Below are positions 48,642-57,756 of a DNA stretch of 64,000 nucleotides, piece by piece. Source of the DNA: Pseudomonas sp. GD03919. GTDB lineage: Bacteria > Pseudomonadota > Gammaproteobacteria > Pseudomonadales > Pseudomonadaceae. Numbering within the stretch: the stretch's first letter is position 1; each line of letters begins with the position of its first letter. The notes beneath the pieces are model-generated. The model searched no databases. It was not told the origin of the DNA and saw nothing but the letters and a program-made list of their open reading frames with translations. Position numbers and translations under genes: made by a program. The DNA is taken from contig NZ_CP104582.1 in assembly GCF_029814935.1 (NCBI RefSeq), positions 1,922,001 through 1,986,000 of the forward strand, read 5' to 3'.

Positions 48642-49667
48642 ATGTTCAGTATCAGCGCCGGTTTCGTGGGGCAATTGGTGAATATGCTGGAGGGGGAGGG
48701 GCTGGATTCGGCCCGCCTTTGTCAGGAGGCCGGAGTTGATCTGGGCTGCCTGGCGGCGCAACCAGACAGCTTCGTTTTCCAAGGAAATGTCCATAAGCTG
48801 ATGGCGTTGGCGGCTGAGGCATCAGCAAATCCCGATATCGGCTTGAGGGCCTACCGACATTTTCTCCCGGGGGGATTCCAACTGCTGGGCTACACGATGA
48901 TGTCCAGTGCAAATCTCAAGCAGGCGCTGGAATCCTTCGTGTATTTCTTTCCCTTGCTTGGCGACGGCTTCACTCCGGGCCTTTCGTCAGAGGGCGGTGG
49001 CCTGCGCTTTTGGGTTGCCGAGGATGCCGAGGAAGGCGTGATCAAGTCCAGGGGGCTCGAGGACGCGGGTATCGCCTCGGTGCTTGGCTTCTGCCGCTGG
49101 TTGGCCGGCGCGAGCCTGCCGCGCTTGCGAGAAATCGAATTCACCTATCCTGAACCGGCAAGCACGGTCGAGCACCAACGGTTATTCGGTTGTGCCTTGC
49201 GATTCGGTGCTCGCCGCATCAGCATCCTGTTCGATCAACAGGATCTATTGCGCCCGCTGAGCACGGCCAACGAGGCGTTGGCGTTGTTGCACGGCCGTTT
49301 TGCCGAACACCGGATAGACCAGTTGCGTGGCACGACCTACAGCGAGCGTGTACGGAGCGTGCTCATCGCGCGCCTCAGTCTGGGCGTCTGCGACATGGGG
49401 ACGGTGGCGATGAACCTGGATATCGGCAAGCGCACCTTGCAGCGGGAGCTCATTCGGGAGGGCTCGCCTTTCAAGGACGTACTCGATGGGGCTCGCCGGC
49501 AACTAGCCGATTATTACTTGCGGCAGTGCCTATACAGCGTAGACAGGTGCAGCGATCTGCTGGGGTTCAAGGAACCGAGCAGCCTCCACAAGGCCTGCTT
49601 GCGTTGGTTCGGCATGCCTCCCGGTCGTTATCGCGATCAGCTACCTCGTTCGCTCGAGCCTGGATGA
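48642..49667 (+). CDS. AraC family transcriptional regulator (Arabinose_bd N-terminal type)
   Basis: 341 aa. The ~200-aa N-terminal domain (VHKLMALAAEASANPDIGLR, then HFLPGGFQLLGYTMMSS) belongs to the Arabinose_bd-like effector domain of OruR/ArgR-type AraC proteins. The C-terminal double HTH has GTVAMNLDIGKRTLQREL and VDRCSDLLGFKEPSSLHKACLRWFGMPPGRYR. It is the only regulator next to the catabolic cluster, separated from it by an IS remnant, so it is the best candidate for its activator (inference). ATG 48642 has GAGGTGGG upstream; an in-frame ATG at 48621 is also possible. The stop lies within a few bases of the IS remnant. Confidence 0.85.
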   Translation: MFSISAGFVGQLVNMLEGEGLDSARLCQEAGVDLGCLAAQPDSFVFQGNVHKLMALAAEASANPDIGLRAYRHFLPGGFQLLGYTMMSSANLKQALESFVYFFPLLGDGFTPGLSSEGGGLRFWVAEDAEEGVIKSRGLEDAGIASVLGFCRWLAGASLPRLREIEFTYPEPASTVEHQRLFGCALRFGARRISILFDQQDLLRPLSTANEALALLHGRFAEHRIDQLRGTTYSERVRSVLIARLSLGVCDMGTVAMNLDIGKRTLQRELIREGSPFKDVLDGARRQLADYYLRQCLYSVDRCSDLLGFKEPSSLHKACLRWFGMPPGRYRDQLPRSLEPG

Positions 49668-49668
49668 G

Positions 49669-50186
49669 AGGTGTAGCTGGGCGCGCCGAGCACCGCGACG
49701 AAAATCTGCACTTGATGGGTCTCGCCCTGTTGCTGTCGGTCACCGCTACCGTCTGCCCGGCGTAGTCGACGAACAGTTTCTCGCCGACGCGATGCTCCTG
49801 CCAGAGCGGCGCCAGGGTCATGCCAGGTCGACACAGAGGTCCAGTCGGGCAGCGGCCGTTGCTCGCTGGTCACCACAGGTGCCGGTGGAAACAGATGGCG
49901 CTCCAACTCCGCCTCGGACAACGGCGAGGGTCGGGCGAGGCCTGGGGTAATCCCGGCGCTGCTGCATGGCCAATGCCCTGGCTGCGAGCGATCTTGCGGG
50001 CGGACAGGACTCCGTCGAGCTTGAGGCGTAGCACCTCTCGGATTTTACCCATGGACAAACGCTCCGCGACGACCTCTTCGCTTCGAAAAGGAGGCCGGAG
50101 GTAGTGAAGAAATCCTGCGTGGCTGCCTGCCTGGATAGTGTCCGGATGGCCGTGGAACGGGTGTCCGGATCAGCGTGGCATCCGCA
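49669..50186 (-). mobile_element. Remnant of a second IS21-family element (one end plus decayed istA)
   Basis: The right boundary GTGTCCGGATCAGCGTGGCATCCGCA reproduces the terminal repeats of the intact IS21 at 39716. Inward, fragments of IstA are readable on the - strand in several frames (GKIREVLRLKLDG, EHRVGEKLFVDYAGQTVAV), with an internal deletion and frameshifts. The copy stops after the GAPSYT-like segment, right at the end of the AraC gene. No istB and no second end remain. Confidence 0.85.
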
Positions 50187-50524
50187 AGCATACACCTATG
50201 CCTGCGCCATCACGCCCGGGGAAACCCAGGTGGATTGGTTGAGCGCATTGGGCTAGGCGTTCAAGCGGAGCAGGTCTGTTGCGGATCGTGGCGCGGACGG
50301 GTGCGCATCGGCACAGTTGTAAGGCTGGTTGATGATTTCTGTTTGTATTTATGCATGAATACATAATTGGTGTCTTGATGCATGATTTCATGCTGTGTAT
50401 CTCATTGATATTTAAGCATTTATTTTTTTGATCTCGTTCTGTTGCAATTGCCTTTCCTTGAAAGTAGTATTGAACCATACTTAATTGTAGCGATTAATGT
50501 TCGCCATTCAGTGGAGTACGGAAA
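50187..50524. promoter_or_regulatory. AT-rich leader of the catabolic cluster with a candidate promoter and palindromes
   Basis: The 340-bp gap is much AT-richer than its surroundings. TTGCAA (50442-50447) and TAGTAT (50465-50470) are spaced 17 bp. Upstream lie palindromic motifs (TATTTATGCATGAATACATA near 50345 and GATGCATGATTTCATGC near 50378) that could be regulator sites. No gene is visible in this gap. Confidence 0.5.
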
Positions 50525-51292
50525 ATGCGTGGTTTGAAAGCAAAGGTAGCGTTGGTGACAGGCGCCGGGAGCGGGATCGGCAAGGCGATTGCGCAGAGGC
50601 TGGCCGAAGAAGGGATGGTGGTAGGCGTGCTCGACGTCAATGCCGAGGCGGCGCAACAGACAGTCGCAGAGATTCGCCAGGCTGGCGGTCAGGCGGATGC
50701 CGCCATCTGTGACGTCACCAACTACGAGCAGGTGTGTGCGGCGGTCAATGAGCTCGAGAGCAAGCTCGGGCCAACCTGGGCGCTGGTCAATAACGCTGGC
50801 TGGGACAAGCCGATCCCGTTCCTGAAGACCGAGCCGGATTTCTGGCGCAAGGTGGTCGACATCAACTATATGGGTCCGCTGCATCTGACCCACGCCGTGG
50901 CGCCGGGTATGGTTGCTCGCAACGGTGGGCGCATCATTTTCATCGCATCGGATGCTGGCCGTGTGGGCTCCTCCGGTGAGGTGGTCTATTCCGGTTGCAA
51001 GGGGGCGACCATCGCCTTCGCCAAGGCGCTGGCGCGTGAGGTGTCCCGCAGCAATGTGCTGCTCAACTGCGTATGCCCCGGCCCGACCAATACGCCGGCC
51101 ATGGACTCCTTCGTCGGTACCGGCGAGTCCGGCCAGAAAATCCGTGACGCCATGGTGCGTGGCGTGCCGCTGGGGCGCATCGGCGAGGCTGACGACTATC
51201 CGGGCCTGGTGGCGTTCCTCGCCAGCGACGATGCTTCATTCATGACCGGCCAGACCATCAGCGTCTCCGGCGGTCTGACCATGCACGGCTGA
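50525..51292 (+). CDS. SDR oxidoreductase, BadH-like (2-hydroxycyclohexanecarboxyl-CoA dehydrogenase type)
   Basis: 255-aa classical SDR. NAD-binding TGAGSGIG, NNAG, catalytic Ser in FIASDAGRVGSSGEV, Tyr and Lys in VYSGCKG, and the C-terminal MTGQTISVSGGLTMHG. The sequence resembles R. palustris BadH throughout (NNAGWD, SDAGRVGSSGE, SGGLTM). BadH oxidises the ring 2-hydroxyacyl-CoA to the 2-keto form. The next gene is BadI-like, the same order of reactions as in cyclohexanecarboxylate breakdown. It is the first gene of the cluster. Confidence 0.85.
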   Translation: MRGLKAKVALVTGAGSGIGKAIAQRLAEEGMVVGVLDVNAEAAQQTVAEIRQAGGQADAAICDVTNYEQVCAAVNELESKLGPTWALVNNAGWDKPIPFLKTEPDFWRKVVDINYMGPLHLTHAVAPGMVARNGGRIIFIASDAGRVGSSGEVVYSGCKGATIAFAKALAREVSRSNVLLNCVCPGPTNTPAMDSFVGTGESGQKIRDAMVRGVPLGRIGEADDYPGLVAFLASDDASFMTGQTISVSGGLTMHG

Positions 51293-51325
51293 TTCCCCTT
51301 CAATCCATTGTCAGGAAGCTGAAAA

Positions 51326-52120
51326 ATGACGACCAAGTTCGAAGACATTCTCTACGAAGTAGGCGAGAACGCCGTCCGCATCACCATCAATCGCCCGGAA
51401 GTGTTCAATGCCTTCCGCCTGCAGACGGTCGAGGAGCTGATCAAGGCCTTCCAGATGGCCAACGAAGAAGCCTCGGTGAATACCGTGGTGCTGGCGGGCG
51501 CCGGTGACAAGGCGTTCTGTACCGGTGGCGACCAGAAGGAACACCTGTCCGAGGACGGTCTGTATGGCCCGCGTGGCACCGTCGGCCTGCCGATCGAGGA
51601 GCTGCAGACGGCGATTCGCGACCTGCGCAAGGTCTCCATTGCCCAGGTGCAGGGTTATGCCATTGGTGGCGGCAACGTATTCGCCACCCTGTGTGACCTG
51701 ACCATTGCTTCGGAAAAGGCCAAGTTCGGCCAGGTCGGTCCCAAGGTCGGATCGGCTGATCCGGGTTGGGGCACGGCGCTGCTGGCCCGTCATGTGGGTG
51801 AGAAGCGCGCCCGTGAAATCTGGTTTCTCTGCCGTCAGTACACGGCTCAGGAAGCTTATGAAATGGGGCTGGTCAACAAGGTCGTGGCGCATGATCAACT
51901 GGCGGCCGAAGTCGAGGCGTGGGCTGCGGAAATCAACCTGAAGAGCCCTTCGGCGATCGCCATCTGCAAGCGTTCCTTCAACGCGGACAGCGAAAACATC
52001 CGCGGCATCAGCTTCCTCGGTGTGCAGGCAGTCAAGCACTACTACATGAGCGAAGAGTCCAAGGAAGGCGTGCGGGCCTTCAATGAGCGCCGCAATCCCG
52101 ACTTCAAGAAATACCTCTGA
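51326..52120 (+). CDS. BadI-like 2-ketocyclohexanecarboxyl-CoA hydrolase (ring-cleaving crotonase)
   Basis: 264-aa crotonase-fold enzyme. The oxyanion-hole segments AGAGDKAFCTGGDQKEH and QGYAIGGGNVFATLCDLTI, the block RGTVGLPIEELQTAIRD and the end ESKEGVRAFNERRNPDFKKY match BadI closely. BadI hydrolytically opens 2-ketocyclohexane-1-carboxyl-CoA to pimeloyl-CoA. The substrate here may be a substituted ring. AGGAAG precedes the ATG. Together with the BadH-like SDR it forms a ring-opening pair. Confidence 0.85.
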   Translation: MTTKFEDILYEVGENAVRITINRPEVFNAFRLQTVEELIKAFQMANEEASVNTVVLAGAGDKAFCTGGDQKEHLSEDGLYGPRGTVGLPIEELQTAIRDLRKVSIAQVQGYAIGGGNVFATLCDLTIASEKAKFGQVGPKVGSADPGWGTALLARHVGEKRAREIWFLCRQYTAQEAYEMGLVNKVVAHDQLAAEVEAWAAEINLKSPSAIAICKRSFNADSENIRGISFLGVQAVKHYYMSEESKEGVRAFNERRNPDFKKYL

Positions 52121-52179
52121 TCCACTCGGGCCGGTCCTGCCTTGTGCAGGATCGGAGCCGGTTCTGTAGAGCATGATTT

Positions 52180-53796
52180 ATGATCACCGATCCCAATATC
52201 CGTACTGATCTCGATGCGGACGGCATTCTGCTCGTCACCATTGATATGCCTGGTCGGGCAATGAATGTGTTTTCCTCCGCGATGATGGATTCGCTGGAAA
52301 AAGTGCTGGACCTGGTCGAGCGGGAACCGTCCGTTCGGGGCCTGGTCATCACCTCCGGCAAGCAGGCATTTCTGGCGGGTGCCGATCTGGAAATGATCCG
52401 TATGTTCACGGATCGGGCCGAGGTCGACTCGCCCGCGCAGTTGCATGACCTGTGCGGACGGCTGGGCCGCCTGTTCCTGCGCCTCGAGCGAATCGACAAG
52501 CCGAGTGTCGCAGCCGTCAACGGCCTGGCCCTGGGCGGTGGTCTCGAACTGGCCCTGGCATGTCATCAGCGTGTCGCGGTCGACAGTGACGCGGTGCTGC
52601 TCGGGCTGCCGGAAATCAAGCTGGGGCTGTTGCCGGGAGCCGGCGGCACCCAGCGCCTGCCGCGTCTGATCGAGATCGACAAGGCGCTTGCCATGCTGCT
52701 GGGCGGCGATCCCGTCGGCAGCCGGGAGGCGCTGGAACTGGGCCTGGTGGATCGCCTGAGTCCGGCATCCGGGCTGATTGCCACGGCCAAGGCGCTGGTG
52801 CTGGAGCCGCGGCGCACACAGGCCGACTGGTATGCCGCGGATTTTGCCGTGGATAGCTCGGTATTCGATGCCGGCGGGGCCGATCCTTTCGCCAGCCTGT
52901 GCAAGGCGCTGGACATCAGTACCTATCAGCGCAGCCGCTATCCGGCCTATGAGGCCATCATGAACTGCGTTTACCAGGGGCTGCCGCTGGATATGCCGGC
53001 GGCGGTCAGCCTGGAAATGGATATATTCGTCGAGCTGATCCGCGATCCGGTGGCCGGCAACATGGTCAAGACCCTGTTCCTGGAGCGGCAGAAGGCGGCC
53101 AAGCTGCGGCCGGGCGAGTCCTTCAGGAGCGCGCGTATCGCGTTGGCGGGGGCTGAGCTGGCCGATCTGGGTCGGCAGCTGGAGAAGCGCCGCGCGCAAC
53201 TGGCCGACGCCAGTGCGATCGGTGAAGACGATGTCCTGGTGCTGGCCCGGGGCGCGGCGGGAGGCAAAGGCCTCAAGGTCCATTGGCTGGCTGACGGCGC
53301 CGCCAGTCTTGAGCCGGGCTCGATCGGTCTGTGGGTGTCCGCGAAGGGCGCCAATGGCTGCGCCGCGGAAATTTTCCAGGCCGGCGCCGCTGTCGACTGC
53401 CGCGAACGCGAGGCAGCGCTGCTGGTGGCCAGCCTGCTGGGTGCCAGTTGCCTGCTGAGCCATGGTGCGCGGCCCTTGCTGCCCTTTCTCAATGCGCTTG
53501 GGCTGCAATGCGCGGCCAGGGGATGCAGCGAGGAGGAGCGCCTCGCCATCATGGCCATGGCGGCGCTGCAAGACTGGAACGCAGGGCTCGTCGAGCAGCC
53601 TGACATGGTCGACATGGCGTGTGTGATCGCGGATATCTACCCCTCTTTCAGTGGTGGGCCGTTCAAGTTCCTGAGAAACCTCGGGCTGGAACAGGCGCGC
53701 ATCCTGGTTGAAGCCTGCCGTGTACGTCATGGCGAGCTGTTGTCGGGCGAGCAGGATATGAGTGGGTATTTCAGCCGCCATGGCCGGAGTCGGTGA
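52180..53796 (+). CDS. FadJ-like enoyl-CoA hydratase lacking a recognisable dehydrogenase NAD-binding domain
   Basis: 538 aa. Residues 1-190 are a good crotonase domain with the oxyanion hole (FLAGADLEMIR, NGLALGGGLELALAC) and both catalytic glutamates in the [20 protein letters not shown] region. FadB/FadJ proteins run to about 715 aa and contain a GxGxxG Rossmann domain; none is seen here. The C-terminus (DMACVIADIYPSFSGGPFKFLRNLG) still looks like the end of a FadB-type dehydrogenase domain. It therefore appears to be a hydratase with a reduced, probably non-catalytic, dehydrogenase part. It is followed after 1 bp by the MaoC-like gene. Confidence 0.75.
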   Translation: MITDPNIRTDLDADGILLVTIDMPGRAMNVFSSAMMDSLEKVLDLVEREPSVRGLVITSGKQAFLAGADLEMIRMFTDRAEVDSPAQLHDLCGRLGRLFLRLERIDKPSVAAVNGLALGGGLELALACHQRVAVDSDAVLLGLPEIKLGLLPGAGGTQRLPRLIEIDKALAMLLGGDPVGSREALELGLVDRLSPASGLIATAKALVLEPRRTQADWYAADFAVDSSVFDAGGADPFASLCKALDISTYQRSRYPAYEAIMNCVYQGLPLDMPAAVSLEMDIFVELIRDPVAGNMVKTLFLERQKAAKLRPGESFRSARIALAGAELADLGRQLEKRRAQLADASAIGEDDVLVLARGAAGGKGLKVHWLADGAASLEPGSIGLWVSAKGANGCAAEIFQAGAAVDCREREAALLVASLLGASCLLSHGARPLLPFLNALGLQCAARGCSEEERLAIMAMAALQDWNAGLVEQPDMVDMACVIADIYPSFSGGPFKFLRNLGLEQARILVEACRVRHGELLSGEQDMSGYFSRHGRSR

Positions 53797-53797
53797 G

Positions 53798-54205
53798 ATG
53801 AGCGGAACAGGCTACATCGGCTATCAGCATCCTCCTTTCGAGGTTCGGGTAACCCGCGAAAGTCTGGATCGGTTCAATCAGGCCATCGGTGTGGCTGGGG
53901 CCGGGGCCGACAGCCCGGCGCCCCCCACCTACATGAAGGTCATCGAAGGCGAGGGCGGCAGTTCCCGGGCCATTCTCACCGCGCTGGATATCAAGCTGCA
54001 CCGTGTCCTGCACGCCGAGCAGTCTTTCGAGTATCACGCGCCGATCCATGCGGGCGATGTATTGGAAGTGCACAGGGGCATCAGCGATCACTACACCAGG
54101 AAGAACGGCACCCGCGAGTTCCTGGTGATTGAGTCACGCATACTGCGCGCGGACAAGACCCTCGTCGGCGGTTCCAGGCAGATCCTGATCTTGCGCAACA
54201 TTTGA
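53798..54205 (+). CDS. MaoC N-terminal-type (FAS1 dehydratase-like) hot-dog protein
   Basis: 135 aa. PPFEVRVTRESLDRFNQAIG and FEYHAPIHAGDVLEVHRGISDHY fit the MaoC_dehydrat_N family, the half that usually pairs with an active MaoC subunit. No D...H hydratase dyad is seen here; it probably forms a heteromer with the next gene product. The start 53798 lies just after the previous stop. Confidence 0.75.
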   Translation: MSGTGYIGYQHPPFEVRVTRESLDRFNQAIGVAGAGADSPAPPTYMKVIEGEGGSSRAILTALDIKLHRVLHAEQSFEYHAPIHAGDVLEVHRGISDHYTRKNGTREFLVIESRILRADKTLVGGSRQILILRNI

Positions 54206-54215
54206 GAGAACGACC

Positions 54216-54629
54216 ATGACGACATCTTTCGCGCATGCGCAGCCTGGTGAGCGGATTGCCGAGTTCGTCTCCGATCCCATCAGCGCAGAGATGCTGCATC
54301 GCTACGCCGAGGCGTCCGGCGACAGCAACCCGTTACACCTGGATCGGGCCTTTGCGCAGAAAGCCGGTTTCGATGACGTGATCGTACACGGCATGCTGGG
54401 TATGGCGTTGCTGGGACGCCTGCTGGACAGCCATTTCGCAGCGGAGGATATCCGCAGCTTCAGTGCGCGCTTTCTGTCCATCATGCCGGTGGGCAAGCGG
54501 ATCCGTTGCCAGGCCGAGGTCGCCGGGCGCGAAGACGGTCACTTGCTGTTGAATCTCTCGGCCAGGGTAGATGGCGCCGAGCAGGTCGCCATCAGTGGGC
54601 AGGCCGTCATCGGCAAGCCGCAAGCATAA
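54216..54629 (+). CDS. MaoC-like (R)-specific enoyl-CoA hydratase
   Basis: 137 aa with the hydratase-2 motif YAEASGDSNPLHLDRAFAQK and VIVHGMLGMALLG supplying the Asp/His dyad. Paired with the preceding MaoC_N-type protein it resembles two-subunit hydratases of steroid and ring degradation pathways. It hydrates a 2-enoyl-CoA, probably to the substrate of the MFE2-like SDR at 55963. Confidence 0.8.
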   Translation: MTTSFAHAQPGERIAEFVSDPISAEMLHRYAEASGDSNPLHLDRAFAQKAGFDDVIVHGMLGMALLGRLLDSHFAAEDIRSFSARFLSIMPVGKRIRCQAEVAGREDGHLLLNLSARVDGAEQVAISGQAVIGKPQA

Positions 54630-54650
54630 CAATAAGAAACGGGAATCAGC

Positions 54651-55907
54651 ATGCCTACCAATAGAACCCTGGACGCGGTGGTTGCCAGCCTGCGGCCGGG
54701 CATGAACATCTACGTTCCGGGGGTGTCGGGCGAGAGCCTGGCTTTTTACCAGGCCCTGCAAGCCAATCCCGAGGCGTGCAACGGCGTGCGTTTCATCGGC
54801 GCGCATTTCCCGGGCATCAATCACTCCGACTATATCGGCTTGCATCAGGCGGCTCGCCAGCGCAACTACTTCATGCTGCCCGGCTTGCGTGAGGGCTTTG
54901 CCAGCGGTCGTGCGGAGTTGCTGCCACTGGACTACCAGGGGATCTACCGTGATCTGGCTGGGATGGACGACATCGATATCGCCATCGTCCAGGTCAGTCC
55001 GCCGGATCGACATGGCATCTGTTCCCTGGGGCCCTGCCAGGACTTCATCCCGGCGGTATGGCGCCGAGCCCGCCAGCGTGTGGCGCATGTCAACTCGTCA
55101 CTGCCGAGGACCCGGGGCGCATTCAGCATACGCTGGGACGAAATAGACATTGCCTGCGACGCGCCGTGGGAGGTGCTGTCCTACGACAACGGGCAGCCCA
55201 CCGAACTGCAGGGCCGGATTGCCGCCCACGTCACCGGCCTGGTGCGCGATGGCGACACCATCGAGCTGGGAATCGGCAAGATCCAGTCGGCCATCATTTC
55301 CTCGCTGAAATCACACCGGAACCTGAGCATCTACTCCGGCATGGTCATGGCGCCAGTGCTGGAGCTGATCGATACCGGGGTCATCAAGGGGCCGGAAAGC
55401 ATCCAGATCGGCGTGGCGCTGGGGAACAGCGATTTTTACCAGCGCACGGCCGAAGACCCGAGCTTCTTCTATCGGCCGGTCGGCGATACCCATGACCCGT
55501 GCAAGATCGCCGCCATTGCGAACTTCTGTGCCATCAACTCGGCTGTCGAGGTTGATCTCTTTGGCCAGGTCAACGCCGACTCCATCAATGGCCGTCAACT
55601 GGCGGGCGTCGGCGGGCTGCCGAATTTCGTCCAGGGCGCGCGGATGTCGGAGGGAGGGCGTTCGATCATCGTGCTGCCTTCGATGTCGGATAACGGGCGT
55701 TTCAGCCGGATAGTCGCCGCCATCCCGAGTAGCTGCAATACCGCGATTGCCAGGCAGGATGCCGACTATGTGGTGAGCGAGTACGGCGTTGCGGTGCTTA
55801 GGGGGTTGTCCGTGCATGCCCGTGCCGAGGCCCTGATTGCCATTGCCCATCCCGAGCAGCGGGACCATTTGGCCAGCGCCTGGTCGATCATGATGACTGC
55901 CCTGTAG
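54651..55907 (+). CDS. Acetyl-CoA hydrolase/CoA-transferase family protein (class I, Cat1/AbfT-like)
   Basis: 418 aa covering both domains of the 4-hydroxybutyrate/succinyl-CoA transferase group. The catalytic Glu is expected in AVEVDLFGQVNADSI, followed by GGLPNFVQGA. VQVSPPDRHGICSLG and ELGIGKIQSAIISSL are also conserved. Since no acyl-CoA ligase is visible in the cluster, this protein may activate the starting acid by CoA transfer. Confidence 0.85.
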   Translation: MPTNRTLDAVVASLRPGMNIYVPGVSGESLAFYQALQANPEACNGVRFIGAHFPGINHSDYIGLHQAARQRNYFMLPGLREGFASGRAELLPLDYQGIYRDLAGMDDIDIAIVQVSPPDRHGICSLGPCQDFIPAVWRRARQRVAHVNSSLPRTRGAFSIRWDEIDIACDAPWEVLSYDNGQPTELQGRIAAHVTGLVRDGDTIELGIGKIQSAIISSLKSHRNLSIYSGMVMAPVLELIDTGVIKGPESIQIGVALGNSDFYQRTAEDPSFFYRPVGDTHDPCKIAAIANFCAINSAVEVDLFGQVNADSINGRQLAGVGGLPNFVQGARMSEGGRSIIVLPSMSDNGRFSRIVAAIPSSCNTAIARQDADYVVSEYGVAVLRGLSVHARAEALIAIAHPEQRDHLASAWSIMMTAL

Positions 55908-55962
55908 CGATGGGGGAGCGGGCCTGGCTATTCATTCGTATTCACAGTGGGGGAATTGCAGC

Positions 55963-56889
55963 ATGAGTCAAATCAACAACACCTTATTGGCCGGCAAGGT
56001 GGCCTTGGTCACTGGCGCGGGCCGTGGCATCGGACGCAGCATTGCGCTGGCGCTGGCCGAGGCGGGCGCCAAGGTCGTGGTCAACGATCTGGGCGTATCC
56101 CTCGAAGGCAGTAGCACCGGCGAGTCTCCCGCCGAGGCGGTGGTCAGTGAGATCCGTGCCATGGGTGGTGAAGCCATTGCCGATCAGCATTCGGTTGCTG
56201 ATTTCGCCCAGGCCCAGGCCATGGTCGAGGCGGCCTGCGATCAGCTTGGCGGTATCGACATCATCGTCAATAACGCGGGCAACCTGCGTGACGTGATCTT
56301 CCACCGGATGAGCGAGGAGGAGTTCGATGCGGTCATCGCCGTTCACCTGAAAGGCAGCTTCAACGTCAGCCGGGCGGCCGCGCCAAGGTTCAAGGAGCAA
56401 GGTTCGGGCGCCTTCATTCACATGACCTCGACCTCCGGCCTAGTGGGCAACTTCGGTCAGGCCAACTACTGCGCGGCCAAGCTCGGCATTGTTGGTCTGT
56501 CCAAGGCCATCGCCCTGGATATGCAACGCTTTGGTGTCCGTTCGAATGCCATCGCGCCCTTCGCCTGGACCCGCATGGTCAGTTCGATCCCGGATGAAAC
56601 ACCGGAACAGAAGCGCCGCGTGGAAGGCCTGAAGAAACTGATTCCCGAAAAGATCGCCCCGTTCGTGGTGGCCCTGGGCAGTGATGCGGCCAAGGACATC
56701 TCCGGGCAGATCTTCGGTGTGCGCAACAACGAGATCTATCTGTTCTCCCAGCCCCGCCCGGTGCGCACCGCGCATACCTCCGACGGCTGGACGCCGGACA
56801 GCATCATCGAGCGGGTCTTCCCCATGTTCGAGGACGACTTCTACCCGCTGCATCGCTCGGGCGATGTTTTTACCTGGGACCCGGTCTGA
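55963..56889 (+). CDS. SDR dehydrogenase similar to the MFE2/HSD17B4 (R)-3-hydroxyacyl-CoA type
   Basis: 308 aa. TGAGRGIGRSIALAL, VVVNDLGVSLEGSS, NNAG, Ser in HMTSTSGLVGNFGQ and the YCAAK active site are visible. An extra ~50-aa C-terminal part (FSQPRPVRTAHTSDGWTPD) is typical of the MFE2-like SDRs. It would oxidise the (R)-hydroxyacyl-CoA made by the MaoC pair. Confidence 0.82.
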   Translation: MSQINNTLLAGKVALVTGAGRGIGRSIALALAEAGAKVVVNDLGVSLEGSSTGESPAEAVVSEIRAMGGEAIADQHSVADFAQAQAMVEAACDQLGGIDIIVNNAGNLRDVIFHRMSEEEFDAVIAVHLKGSFNVSRAAAPRFKEQGSGAFIHMTSTSGLVGNFGQANYCAAKLGIVGLSKAIALDMQRFGVRSNAIAPFAWTRMVSSIPDETPEQKRRVEGLKKLIPEKIAPFVVALGSDAAKDISGQIFGVRNNEIYLFSQPRPVRTAHTSDGWTPDSIIERVFPMFEDDFYPLHRSGDVFTWDPV

Positions 56890-57030
56890 GGGTGTGAAAA
56901 AACCAAGACGGTGATCTGGTCGTCCACGCGTATACGCCCACTGCGACTACCGAATGGATGCGTTTCTGGCTATCCGTAGTTCGGTAGGGCATGGGTCAAT
57001 ATCTCTGCCCTTCATACCGAGAGCTGCAAT

Positions 57031-57756
57031 ATGGAACTGTCACCTGTTGCAAGAAAGACTCTGCTGCTATGTGGGTGGTGTGGGCCACTCGCGATCATCA
57101 TTTCGTTGATTGGTTGGCTGGTGGCCGGTTTGCTGCCGTTTCCGTTGGGGCCTGGAAATACGGCCGAGGAGGTGGCCCGATTTTACGCGGGTGGCACTCA
57201 CGTAACCATGGGGATTGTTATTTCCTCGGTCAGTCTTGGCCTGGTGATTCCGCTGGTGGCGGGCATTACCTTCGTGATGTGGCGCACCGAGTCGAAGGCT
57301 CCGGTGCTGACGTTCGTGCAACTGGTCAGCGGTACCGTGACGTGCGTGTGCCTGTTGCTCCCCATGTTGATCATGGCGACCGCGGGTTTCCGTTCCGACC
57401 GCAGCCCCGAACTGACCGTGCTGCTCAACGACTTGTCGTGGCTGATGTTCATCACGCCGATTGCCCCCTTCATCATCCAGAATCTGGCGATTGCCGTGGC
57501 TGCGTTGAATGGTGAAGGCTCCTTGTTTCCCCGCTGGATCGGCTTCCTCAATCTGTGGGTCGGCTTCTCTTTTACCTTCGACATTCTCGCATTCGCGTTC
57601 AGGAGTGGCCCGCTCGCCTGGAACGGTTTCCTTATCTTCTGGCTGGCGTTGACCACCTACTCGATCTGGCTGATCTGCATGGGGCTGACGCTGCGCAGTC
57701 TGGCGTTGAATGCCTCCGATAGCACCCAGCAGGTATATGCCCATGACCGTTATTGA
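57031..57756 (+). CDS. Polytopic membrane protein of unknown function
   Basis: 241 aa with about six TM helices (IIISLIGWLVAGLLPFPLG, LVIPLVAGITFVMW, VCLLLPMLIMATAGF, others). A conserved-looking AEEVARFYAGGTHVTMGIVISS loop follows TM1. No transporter signature was recognised. It overlaps the subunit III-like gene by 20 bp and so is translated with it. Confidence 0.65.
   Translation: MELSPVARKTLLLCGWCGPLAIIISLIGWLVAGLLPFPLGPGNTAEEVARFYAGGTHVTMGIVISSVSLGLVIPLVAGITFVMWRTESKAPVLTFVQLVSGTVTCVCLLLPMLIMATAGFRSDRSPELTVLLNDLSWLMFITPIAPFIIQNLAIAVAALNGEGSLFPRWIGFLNLWVGFSFTFDILAFAFRSGPLAWNGFLIFWLALTTYSIWLICMGLTLRSLALNASDSTQQVYAHDRY

Noticed and set aside
50525..52120. Anaerobic benzoyl-CoA (bad) pathway
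   Set aside because: No benzoyl-CoA reductase, ligase or other bad genes are visible. BadH/BadI-like enzymes also serve alicyclic acid breakdown under aerobic conditions.
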